Assembly: GCA_949284665.1 (NCBI GenBank) | Contig: CASDWR010000134.1 | Coordinates: forward strand, 1 to 5,054 | Source: an uncultured Rikenellaceae bacterium | GTDB lineage: Bacteria > Bacteroidota > Bacteroidia > Bacteroidales > Rikenellaceae | Direction of reading: 5' to 3' | DNA length: 5,054 nucleotides | In this document: one piece after another, positions 1-4,855 of the stretch | How positions within the stretch are numbered: the stretch's first letter is position 1 | Layout of the letters: every line of letters starts with the position of its first letter | Notes under the pieces: model-generated | What the model was told of the DNA's origin: nothing | The model's input: the letters and a program-made list of their open reading frames with translations, nothing else | Database searches by the model: none | Program-made: the position numbers and the translations under genes

Positions 1-443
1 CCGAAGCGGATGGCGCGATCATGTGTGCTGCGGTTGCCGACTACACGCCCGAAAATGTCAGTCAGGTCAAGATCAAGAAAAGCGACGGGGAATTGTATAT
101 CCGTTTGAAACGTACCCGCGACATAGCAGCTGAACTGGGGGCAATAAAAGGGGATCGGATATTGGCTGGATTCGCACTCGAAAGCGACCATGAGATGGAA
201 AATGCCCGGGCAAAGCTGCAAAAGAAACGGTTCGATTTCGTAGTGCTCAACTCGCTGAATGACAAAGGTGCCTGCTTCGGTACGGATACCAACAAAGTGA
301 CCATCCTCTCACCCGACGGCTCGACAGACAGCTATCCGCTTGAAAGCAAACGGGCTGTTGCCGGCCGGATCGCTGATCGTATGGAACGGCTTCTTGCCGA
401 ACGTCCTTGTACGAACGACAAGCGAAATCACGAATCATGCTGA
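1..443 (+). CDS. coaBC: Bifunctional phosphopantothenoylcysteine decarboxylase / phosphopantothenate-cysteine ligase, C-terminal part (5' end outside window)
   Basis: This is the C-terminal part of CoaB, the ligase half of CoaBC. CoaB joins cysteine to 4'-phosphopantothenate using CTP, and the CoaA-independent N-terminal CoaC half (not in the window) then decarboxylates the product; both are cytoplasmic steps of coenzyme A synthesis. The frame is open from position 3, so the start lies upstream and the internal ATG at 21 is not the true start. Visible family signatures, in order, are AIMCAAVADYTP, the KIKK lysine motif that contacts the substrate, the LxxTxDI segment, GFALES, a DFVVLN segment matching the nucleotide-binding Asn region, and FGTDTNKVTIL near the end. 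These match the E. coli Dfp C-terminus closely in order and spacing. The TGA at 441-443 overlaps the recN start (ATGCTGA), which suggests one transcript and translational coupling. No frameshift or odd residue is seen in the part present. Confidence 0.95.
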   Translation, partial: EADGAIMCAAVADYTPENVSQVKIKKSDGELYIRLKRTRDIAAELGAIKGDRILAGFALESDHEMENARAKLQKKRFDFVVLNSLNDKGACFGTDTNKVTILSPDGSTDSYPLESKRAVAGRIADRMERLLAERPCTNDKRNHESC

Positions 444-2095
444 CGAAACTATCGGTCGAGAACTATGCGCTGATCGAGAAACTCGATCTGGAATTGACAC
501 CCTCCCTGAACATCATTACCGGCGAGACGGGGGCAGGTAAATCCATACTGCTCGGAGCGCTGGGACTGATTCTCGGCAATCGAGCCGATGTCGCTGTACT
601 GAAAGACCATTCAAAAAACTGCATCGTCGAAGGTTCATTCGACATTGCGAGGTATCGGTTGCAACCCTTTTTCGAGGAAAACGATATCGATTACGACGAT
701 ACGGTCATTATCCGCAGAGTTATTACACCCGCAGGCAAAAGCCGTGCTTATGTCAACGACCTGCCTGTCCAACTCAATACGCTGCGGGATTTGGCGAATC
801 ATCTGATCGATATTCACTCTCAACACCAAAGCCTGATGCTCTCCGATGAAGAGTTCCGAATCGAGGTACTCGACCGGATCATCAACCGGCCTTCGCTTTC
901 CGAGACATACCGTTCGGCATTCCAGGCATTGGAGGAAACGGAACGCCGGCTTTCCCTCCTGAAGGAAGAGACGGAACGCAACCGAAAGGAGGAAGAGTTC
1001 ATCCGTTACCAATACGACCAGTTGGCCGCCGCCAAGCTACACGCCGGAGAATTGGCTGACCTCGAACAGGAACAACGAGAACTGGCCAATGCTACACAGA
1101 TCCAGGAAACTCTCGGAGGGGTTGTCCGACAATTCGACGAAGATGATGCAGGCATTCTTCCTCGCCTGAAAGAGATTCTGCATGATCTCCGACACATCGG
1201 CGATGTATATGCCGGAAGCCGCGAACTGGCAGAAAGGATTGACAATACATACGTCGAATTGAAAGAGATCGACCGTGAACTTACGGCAGAGGCGGGACGG
1301 ATCGAAGCGGATCCGGGGCGCCTGGCAGCAGTAGAAGGGAGGCTCGACACGATCTACTCATTGCTGCAAAAACATCGTGTCGACAACGTGGAAGCTTTGA
1401 TCGAGTTGGAAAAGAGCTTGGCCGACAAACTGCATCTTATTACCGGCAGCGACTCGGAAATCGCCGAACTGGAGAATGAGATCGCTGCAAAACGTATTGC
1501 AGCCGAAAAGGTTGCAGCCGAGTTGACCTCGGAACGCAAAAAAGCCGGAGATAATCTGGCTGCTGGTATCGGTGACATACTCAAGAAGCTCGGGATGGGT
1601 GAGTGTCGTTTTTCCTGCCAAATCGAACGGTTACCTGAATTGTCGGCAAGTGGAGCCGACCGCATCCGTTTTCTGTTTGCATCCACTCCCGAAGCCTCTC
1701 CGCAATCAATTGACAAAATTGCTTCGGGTGGCGAACTTTCGCGCGTAATGCTCGGTTTGAAAGCGATCGTAGCCAAAAGTTCGCTGTTGCCCACCATTGT
1801 TTTCGATGAAATCGACACAGGGGTGTCGGGCCGCATTGCGGATGCTATGGGAGAGATTATCGCCTCATTGGCTGAAAGTATGCAAGTGGTCAATATCACC
1901 CACCTGCCACAAGTCGCTTCGAAAGGTAAAAACCACCTTCTGGTCTATAAAGAGAACGTCAACGGCAAAATCCAGACCTGTATCCGTCGTCTTACTCCGG
2001 ACGAACGGATCGCCGAAATCGCAAAAATGCTCAGCGGGAGCAGCGTTACGGATGCCGCACGCACGCAAGCCGAATCCCTGTTAGGCCTTCGATAA
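437..2095 (+). CDS. recN: DNA repair ATPase RecN, complete
   Basis: RecN is a cytoplasmic SMC-like ATPase that acts early in recombinational repair of double-strand breaks, on the RecA pathway. The protein is 552 aa, the usual family size. Residues 1-130 form the N-terminal ATPase half, with the opening LSVENYALIEKLDLEL, Walker A GETGAGKS at 29-36 and a Q-loop-like DIHSQHQS from 125. Residues of about 150-360 are rich in Glu, Lys, Arg and Leu, as expected for the antiparallel coiled coil. The C-terminal half has the ABC signature ASGGELSR at 429-436, Walker B IVFDE with D457 and E458, and the H-loop ITHLPQ with H489. All catalytic residues are present. I chose the ATG at 437 rather than the in-frame ATG at 407 because family members begin M-L-x-x-L and because 437 gives the 7 bp ATGCTGA overlap with coaBC. 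No Shine-Dalgarno sequence is visible, which is normal in Bacteroidota. No own promoter is seen, so it is probably co-transcribed with coaBC. Confidence 0.97.
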   Translation: MLTKLSVENYALIEKLDLELTPSLNIITGETGAGKSILLGALGLILGNRADVAVLKDHSKNCIVEGSFDIARYRLQPFFEENDIDYDDTVIIRRVITPAGKSRAYVNDLPVQLNTLRDLANHLIDIHSQHQSLMLSDEEFRIEVLDRIINRPSLSETYRSAFQALEETERRLSLLKEETERNRKEEEFIRYQYDQLAAAKLHAGELADLEQEQRELANATQIQETLGGVVRQFDEDDAGILPRLKEILHDLRHIGDVYAGSRELAERIDNTYVELKEIDRELTAEAGRIEADPGRLAAVEGRLDTIYSLLQKHRVDNVEALIELEKSLADKLHLITGSDSEIAELENEIAAKRIAAEKVAAELTSERKKAGDNLAAGIGDILKKLGMGECRFSCQIERLPELSASGADRIRFLFASTPEASPQSIDKIASGGELSRVMLGLKAIVAKSSLLPTIVFDEIDTGVSGRIADAMGEIIASLAESMQVVNITHLPQVASKGKNHLLVYKENVNGKIQTCIRRLTPDERIAEIAKMLSGSSVTDAARTQAESLLGLR

Positions 2096-2222
2096 AGTCC
2101 ACATCTCGGTTGACAGAGGACACGGAGTTGGAGCGCAAACATTCAGAGACGTACGAATACCGGGAAAGTTTAAGAGACCGGAGAAGTGAAAGGAGAAGAA
2201 CCGATAGCGGTACGGGGAGGGG

Positions 2223-2241
2223 AAAAACGATGACTCTCGTT
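2223..2241 (-). terminator. Possible weak intrinsic terminator of the HAD/AlkD operon
   Basis: Read on the minus strand, a 5 bp stem (AACGA / TCGTT) with the 6-nt loop GAGTCA runs straight into a short T run (TCGTTTTTCC). It begins at the stop codon of the AlkD-like gene. The stem is short and AT-rich, so it may be weak. The rest of the 144 bp convergent gap (2096-2239) is purine-rich on the plus strand, and I see no convincing terminator there for recN. Confidence 0.35.
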
Positions 2242-2953
2242 AACGGTTCCCGTCTTCCGGCCGTTTCGACCGATGAGTCTGGATGAAGGACAACACTTTC
2301 TCCGATGTCAGTTCCCGTTTCGCATCTCTCCCGATCCACCGGGCAGTCGGATCGACACTCTCGGCCAATCGAGATGCCGTATCGGTTGCCAACGCGTTCA
2401 AAACCATGTTGCGTTTACCAATCTGCCTTAAGGCCCAATCGACCGCTTTCTTCACAAAGTTGCGGGGGTCCATGGCATATTCCACGATCAAGGGCAGAAA
2501 AGCCGCAAAGGTCTCATCCGATGCACTTTTATCCGATACGGCCAACGTGGCGACCAGAACAAAAGCAGTTCGTCGGACAAATTCGCGTTCATCCGAGGCA
2601 TACTCCTGAATCTTCGTATAAGCCAATCCCGAATAGCGGAAAAGATTGGAGCAACACTGATCGCACAAGTCCCACGAATCGAAATCCTTTGTCCATGCAT
2701 CCATCATTTGCGGATCGACCTGCAGGGGATCCGCAATCATCGTCGCCAGCAGTCGTGCTTCATGCATGCCTGTTTGCCATAGTGCCAGTGCAAGGGCATG
2801 ATCCTTCCCTGTTTCCCGGGCTTTTGTCCTCAACAAGGGTATGGGTATACCAAAGGCACAATCAGTGCGGATCGCGAAACGTGCCATTTTTTTCACATAC
2901 CCTGAATTCCTATTCGATTCCAACCAACCGATCAATTGTCCCAGTCGTTCCAT
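2240..2953 (-). CDS. DNA alkylation repair protein, AlkD-like HEAT-repeat glycosylase
   Basis: This belongs to the DNA alkylation repair (AlkD/AlkC) family: all-helical HEAT-like proteins that excise positively charged alkylated bases such as 3-methyladenine and 7-methylguanine without flipping the base out. The protein is 237 aa, normal for the family. Recognisable segments are FGIPIPLLR (34-42), HEARLLATMI (64-73), DSWDLCDQCC (92-101), FVRRTAF (125-131) and NFVKKAVDWALRQIGKR (165-181). Compared with Bacillus cereus AlkD, W94 and D98 line up with Trp109 and Asp113 (same WDxxD spacing), R127 or R128 with Arg148, and W173 with Trp187, so the lesion-binding cluster looks intact. The ATG at 2951-2953 is preferred because relatives have about 20 residues before the RFxIRTDxAFG segment. 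It overlaps the end of the upstream HAD gene by 44 bp, which implies translational coupling. A later start at Met23 (2887) would avoid the overlap but remove the first helix. Substrate range cannot be read from sequence. Confidence 0.92.
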   Translation of the reverse strand: MERLGQLIGWLESNRNSGYVKKMARFAIRTDCAFGIPIPLLRTKARETGKDHALALALWQTGMHEARLLATMIADPLQVDPQMMDAWTKDFDSWDLCDQCCSNLFRYSGLAYTKIQEYASDEREFVRRTAFVLVATLAVSDKSASDETFAAFLPLIVEYAMDPRNFVKKAVDWALRQIGKRNMVLNALATDTASRLAESVDPTARWIGRDAKRELTSEKVLSFIQTHRSKRPEDGNR

Positions 2954-3560
2954 ATACAGGTTCCATATTCAGTTTCCGACAGACTGCCTCGCATCCGACA
3001 CAGGGATCCTCGAAACGGATAGCCTCCATACCCAACGAACGGGCTACTGACACATTGCCTGCCCTGTCATCCACAAATAAAGACTCTTGCGGACGGATGC
3101 CATACCGTTCGAAGAGAATCCGGAAGAATGCCTCATCTGGTTTGCGGCAGTGTTCGTTGCAAGAGACTACCACTCCATCGAAAAAACGGAACACATCGAA
3201 ACGTCGGATACGATCGTAAAATTCACGAGGCATGTTCGAAAGCACATAAAGAGCGTATCCCTCATCGGACAAAGCCCGGATCAAAGCGACCACAGGGTCA
3301 GACTCAACCAATGATTCTCCCAACCGAACGATTTCACTGTTTACCCGATTGGGGCTCCAACCGCACAGTCGGGCGATCTCCTCGGCCACTTCATGTTGCG
3401 TAACCGATCCCGCATCAAATGCACGCCAGCATGCCGGAATCTCCCCATTGTTCAGAAACGAAAAAAAAGACTTCTCTATCTGTTCCCTATCGTTTTTTCG
3501 ACGCACCAGAACGACTCCGGACAAATCAAAAACCACATTTTTCAACACACTGTTCCGCAT
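2910..3560 (-). CDS. HAD-superfamily hydrolase (subfamily IA, YihX-like), probable phosphatase
   Basis: This is a cytoplasmic haloacid dehalogenase-fold hydrolase, most like the small phosphatases of the YihX type (sugar-phosphate or nucleotide-like substrates; the actual substrate is unknown). Numbering from the ATG at 3560 gives 216 aa. Motif I is VVFDLSGVV with nucleophile D12; motif II is VLSNMP with S108; motif III is K140 in CRKPDEAFF; motif IV is LFVDDRAGN with D164 and D165. The helical cap lies between motifs I and II (about residues 25-90). The usual second Asp of motif I (DxD), the general acid in typical phosphatases, is S14 here; YihX-type proteins often carry Gly at this place. 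The frame also allows a TTG start at 3572, but the ATG is favoured: it lies about 30 nt after the predicted transcription start. An in-frame TAG at 3576-3578 limits the N-terminus. It is the first gene of an operon with the AlkD-like gene, which it overlaps by 44 bp. A 'house-cleaning' role on damaged nucleotides is possible but only an inference. Confidence 0.88.
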   Translation of the reverse strand: MRNSVLKNVVFDLSGVVLVRRKNDREQIEKSFFSFLNNGEIPACWRAFDAGSVTQHEVAEEIARLCGWSPNRVNSEIVRLGESLVESDPVVALIRALSDEGYALYVLSNMPREFYDRIRRFDVFRFFDGVVVSCNEHCRKPDEAFFRILFERYGIRPQESLFVDDRAGNVSVARSLGMEAIRFEDPCVGCEAVCRKLNMEPVYGTTGTIDRLVGIE

Positions 3561-3595
3561 AACCCGGCTCAATTTCTACTATTCGGCCTGTTCCA

Positions 3596-3626
3596 CAAAA
3601 ATAACCCGTTCCCGTAAAAAAACAAA
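3596..3626 (-). promoter_or_regulatory. Bacteroidota-type promoter of the HAD/AlkD operon
   Basis: On the minus strand, TTTG (3626-3623) is followed by exactly 19 nt and then TATTTTTG (3603-3596), a full match to the Bacteroidota primary sigma factor consensus (-33 TTTG and -7 TAnnTTTG). Transcription should start near 3590, leaving a leader of about 30 nt before the ATG at 3560. The leader has no Shine-Dalgarno sequence. Confidence 0.8.
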
Positions 3627-3659
3627 AACACCGACCATCCCTTGCTTCCGACCCTTTTC

Positions 3660-3693
3660 AAAAACGGTAAAAACAGACCCTGCCTGTCTACCG
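3660..3693 (-). terminator. Possible weak terminator upstream of the HAD promoter
   Basis: On the minus strand, CGGTAGAC (3693-3686) can pair with GTCT (3678-3675) and then, after a 6-nt bulge GTTTTT, with ACCG (3668-3665), followed by TTTTTG. Either the short AGAC/GTCT stem with GTTTTT or the longer bulged stem with TTTTT could end transcripts coming from the ferritin side. Both stems are weak, so this is tentative. Confidence 0.25.
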
Positions 3694-3736
3694 CGTCCCT
3701 TCCCTCGACACAAGGGGCCTTTCTCTCCAAAAATGC

Positions 3737-3875
3737 CTCCTTTCCCTTTCTGACACGAGTATATTGAGAAGGACCCTTTAACTCATTGTCCAAAGGCCAC
3801 TAAAAATACACGGCCATCTATTCACCTTGGCAAAAAAGCGATTGTGATCCCGCTCCTCCCCCTTGCCTGACACGA
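3737..3875. repeat. Imperfect direct repeat, two copies of 22-23 bp
   Basis: Copy 1 (3737-3758) and copy 2 (3853-3875) both begin CTCCT, continue through a pyrimidine tract (TTCCCTT or CCCCCTT) and end with CTGACACGA. Eighteen or so positions agree when one gap is allowed, and the copies start 116 bp apart. A more degenerate third match (CCCTTCCCTCGACAC) lies at 3697-3711. The flanks do not match, so this is not an obvious tandem duplication. The role is unknown. Confidence 0.5.
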
Positions 3876-3903
3876 ACAGACATACCCATTTATTATAATA
3901 GCA

Positions 3904-3940
3904 GAAGGGAATCTCCCCCAATGTTTGGGAGACTCCCTTC
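3904..3940 (-). terminator. Strong hairpin, probable ferritin transcript terminator
   Basis: A 14-position stem with one A-C mismatch (outer arm GAAGGGA / TCCCTTC, inner arm TCTCCC / GGGAGA) closes a loop of about 9 nt, centred 24-60 nt past the ferritin stop codon. It is the strongest hairpin in the window. On the minus strand it is followed by TGCTATTATAATAAA, which is AU-rich but not a clean T run; an interrupted tail like this is weaker than the textbook form. It may also protect the 3' end of the ferritin message. Confidence 0.7.
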
Positions 3941-3963
3941 ATATTGAAAAAACGTTGGTACTG

Positions 3964-4482
3964 CTATTTATCGGCCAACACGGAAGGAGCGACATAAACC
4001 CGAGCGGCAAGTTCCTTGTCGATCATATACTGACCGAGTTTGTTGTCTCCCACCATCCGGAACTGATCGATAAGATCTCGGGCATTCTCTTCCTCCTCGA
4101 CTTGCTCATCCACGAACCAAGTCAACATATTCGAAGTAGCATAATCGTTCTCCTCAGCGGCCAACCGGTATAAACTGTCGATCATGGCGGTTACTTTCTG
4201 CTCGTGAGCCAAGGTGTCTTCGAATGCAGCGAGAGGCGACGCCCAAACAAGGGGAACTTCGGCAATCGGAGCAAGTTTCACTTCGGCCCCACGCGAAAGC
4301 AGATAATTCATGAGTATCTCGGCATGTGCCTGTTCCTCCTGGAACTGAACACGAAACCAGTTCGCTACGCCTTTGAGACCTTTGTTCGAGGCATCCATCG
4401 ACATCGAAAGATAAAGATATGCAGACCAAAGTTCCGCATTGATTTGCGCGTTGATCGCGTCTTGCATTTTTTTACTTAACAT
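3964..4482 (-). CDS. ftnA: Non-haem ferritin (FtnA type), complete
   Basis: Bacterial ferritin forms a cytoplasmic 24-subunit shell that oxidises Fe(II) at a di-iron ferroxidase centre and stores it as a ferric mineral core. This lowers free iron and Fenton chemistry. The protein is 172 aa, close to the family norm, and is a four-helix bundle plus a short fifth helix. The ferroxidase ligands keep the same numbers as in E. coli FtnA: E17, E50, H53, E94, Q127 and E130, with E49 and E126 available for the third iron site. Y24, the conserved tyrosine next to the centre, is present too. There is no haem-ligand Met as in bacterioferritin and no Dps-like spacing. The ATG at 4480-4482 puts E17 in register; the next Met (residue 6) would be too short. 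It appears to be transcribed alone, from the promoter at 4532-4566 to the hairpin at 3904-3940. Homologues in Bacteroides are known to respond to oxygen and iron, but I see no clear OxyR or Fur site here. Confidence 0.96.
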   Translation of the reverse strand: MLSKKMQDAINAQINAELWSAYLYLSMSMDASNKGLKGVANWFRVQFQEEQAHAEILMNYLLSRGAEVKLAPIAEVPLVWASPLAAFEDTLAHEQKVTAMIDSLYRLAAEENDYATSNMLTWFVDEQVEEEENARDLIDQFRMVGDNKLGQYMIDKELAARVYVAPSVLADK

Positions 4483-4531
4483 GACTTCTATTTTTTTAAG
4501 TTATTACTATTCTATTTTCTTTCTCGTGAGG

Positions 4532-4566
4532 CAAAAATAATAAAACTTTTTCGTCCCCGACTCAAA
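4532..4566 (-). promoter_or_regulatory. ftnA: Bacteroidota-type promoter of the ferritin gene
   Basis: On the minus strand the -7 element TATTTTTG (4539-4532) is a perfect TAnnTTTG. The nearest -33 element TTTG (4566-4563) is 23 nt upstream, longer than the usual 19-20. Its T run is also the tail of the terminator at 4564-4585, so promoter and terminator share bases. Predicted start is near 4526, giving a leader of about 43 nt. The leader is A-rich just before the ATG (CTTAAAAAAATAGAAGTC), as is typical for Bacteroidota. Confidence 0.65.
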
Positions 4567-4585
4567 AAAAGGCAATTCGGCCTTT
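4564..4585 (-). terminator. Intrinsic terminator upstream of ferritin (possibly bidirectional)
   Basis: Minus strand: AAAGGC (4585-4580), loop CGAATT, GCCTTT (4573-4568), then four more T, making a seven-T run. The stem is a perfect 6 bp. On the plus strand the same hairpin is followed by ATATTTTTTT (4586-4595), so it could work in both directions. It would end transcripts coming from the aldo/keto reductase side, or from the promoter-like sequence at 4714-4744, before the ferritin gene. Confidence 0.7.
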
Positions 4586-4673
4586 ATATTTTTTTATGTT
4601 CTCATAAGGAAAACCTATGGCAATTCAAAAGAGCGGTACAAAATCATTTTCCGAAGGGTAATCGAGGGCAATT
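4571..4673 (+). repeat. GGCAATT heptamer, three copies at exact 48 bp spacing
   Basis: GGCAATT occurs at 4571-4577, 4619-4625 and 4667-4673. The first two copies share an eighth base (C). The sequences between the copies do not resemble each other, so this is not a 48 bp tandem repeat. The regular spacing may be chance. All three copies lie inside the candidate small RNA. Confidence 0.4.
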
Positions 4674-4855
4674 GATATAACGTGGGCACAACAGCCTTAC
4701 AGTAGCAATACCCCAAATTTAAAAAAGCTTGGGAAGGAGTGAAAGATTCCGCGAACGAAAGGAGTCCAATATAAGCAATCTATCCCGGGGCCACCCGTAT
4801 CTGCAGGTGATCACATGATTGTACCACTATCCGGGGAACCGGTTCACACAGCGAG
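4586..4855. other. Gene-free stretch between ferritin region and aldo/keto reductase
   Basis: No protein gene is supported. On the minus strand this holds the candidate RNA body, the promoter-like sequence at 4714-4744, and the start of the aldo/keto reductase trailer. Small symmetric sequences include GTGATCAC (4807-4814), GAACCGGTTC (4836-4845) and a CCCAA/TTGGG stem around 4712-4733. A near-duplicate CTATCC(C)GGGG occurs at 4780-4790 and 4827-4836. No clear terminator lies directly after the reductase stop codon. Confidence 0.6.
4714..4744 (-). promoter_or_regulatory. Promoter-like sequence for the candidate small RNA
   Basis: On the minus strand TAAATTTG (4721-4714) is an exact TAnnTTTG. 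Exactly 19 nt upstream is TTTC (4744-4741), one base off the -33 consensus TTTG. The start would be near 4709. The 3' edge of the element also lies in a short CCCAA/TTGGG stem, so the match could be fortuitous in this AT-rich patch. Confidence 0.4.

Larger units (their letters stand above)
3627..3903. other. Gene-free stretch between the HAD operon promoter and the ferritin terminator
   Basis: No protein gene is supported here. Every frame gives only short, low-complexity translations without a family match that I recognise. The plus strand is pyrimidine-rich with several C runs and poly-A tracts. The stretch contains the weak terminator-like hairpin at 3660-3693, an imperfect direct repeat (3737-3758 and 3853-3875), and a GGCC pair about 13 nt apart at 3797-3817 that could form a small stem. 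I see no RNA family that I can name. Confidence 0.6.
4564..4709 (-). ncRNA. Candidate small RNA or leader RNA of about 145 nt
   Basis: A promoter-like sequence (4714-4744) and an intrinsic terminator (4564-4585) on the same strand bracket about 145 nt with no protein gene. The predicted transcript holds a small hairpin CATAGG-TTTT-CC(T)TATG near 4603-4619, a possible GGC/GCC stem near 4684-4696, and three AATTGCC heptamers, the last inside the terminator. An 11-codon frame starting with ATG at 4647 (MILYRSFELP) exists but has no ribosome-binding evidence. I recognise no RNA family. It could be a stand-alone sRNA, a ferritin attenuator, the trailer of the aldo/keto reductase transcript, or nothing. 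The call rests on layout alone. Confidence 0.3.

Noticed and set aside
407..436. An upstream in-frame ATG that would lengthen RecN by 10 residues
   Set aside because: The added residues (MYERQAKSRI) have no counterpart in the family, whereas the ATG at 437 gives the canonical MLTKLSVENYALI start and the compact overlap with coaBC.
1354..1899. A 181-codon open frame on the minus strand
   Set aside because: It is antisense to the conserved ATPase half of recN, and its Ser/Ala/Ile-rich translation has no domain character.
2110..2286. A TTG-started 58-codon frame on the plus strand after recN, rich in Glu and Arg
   Set aside because: It lies mostly in a purine-rich gap, runs into the AlkD-like gene antisense, lacks a ribosome-binding context and matches no family I recognise. 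The TTGACA at its start resembles a sigma-70 -35 box but there is no matching -10, and Bacteroidota do not use that consensus.
2305..3219. A 304-codon open frame on the plus strand
   Set aside because: It runs antisense to the AlkD-like and HAD genes, both of which have clear family motifs. Its translation is rich in Ser, Pro and Arg with no recognisable domain, as expected for a shadow frame.
3349..3753. A 134-codon frame on the plus strand, partly in the gene-free stretch
   Set aside because: Its first half is antisense to the HAD gene, and the rest translates a C- and A-rich spacer into Lys/Thr/Pro/Phe runs. There is no start context and no plus-strand promoter.
3569..3793. A TTG-started 74-codon frame on the minus strand upstream of the HAD gene
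   Set aside because: It spans the strong HAD promoter and its T-rich tracts, begins with a non-ATG codon, and its translation is low-complexity without a recognisable domain.
4807..4814. GTGATCAC palindrome as a possible CRP/Fnr-type operator
   Set aside because: It lacks the TGTGA-N6-TCACA or TTGAT-N4-ATCAA spacing and sits after a stop codon rather than near a promoter.
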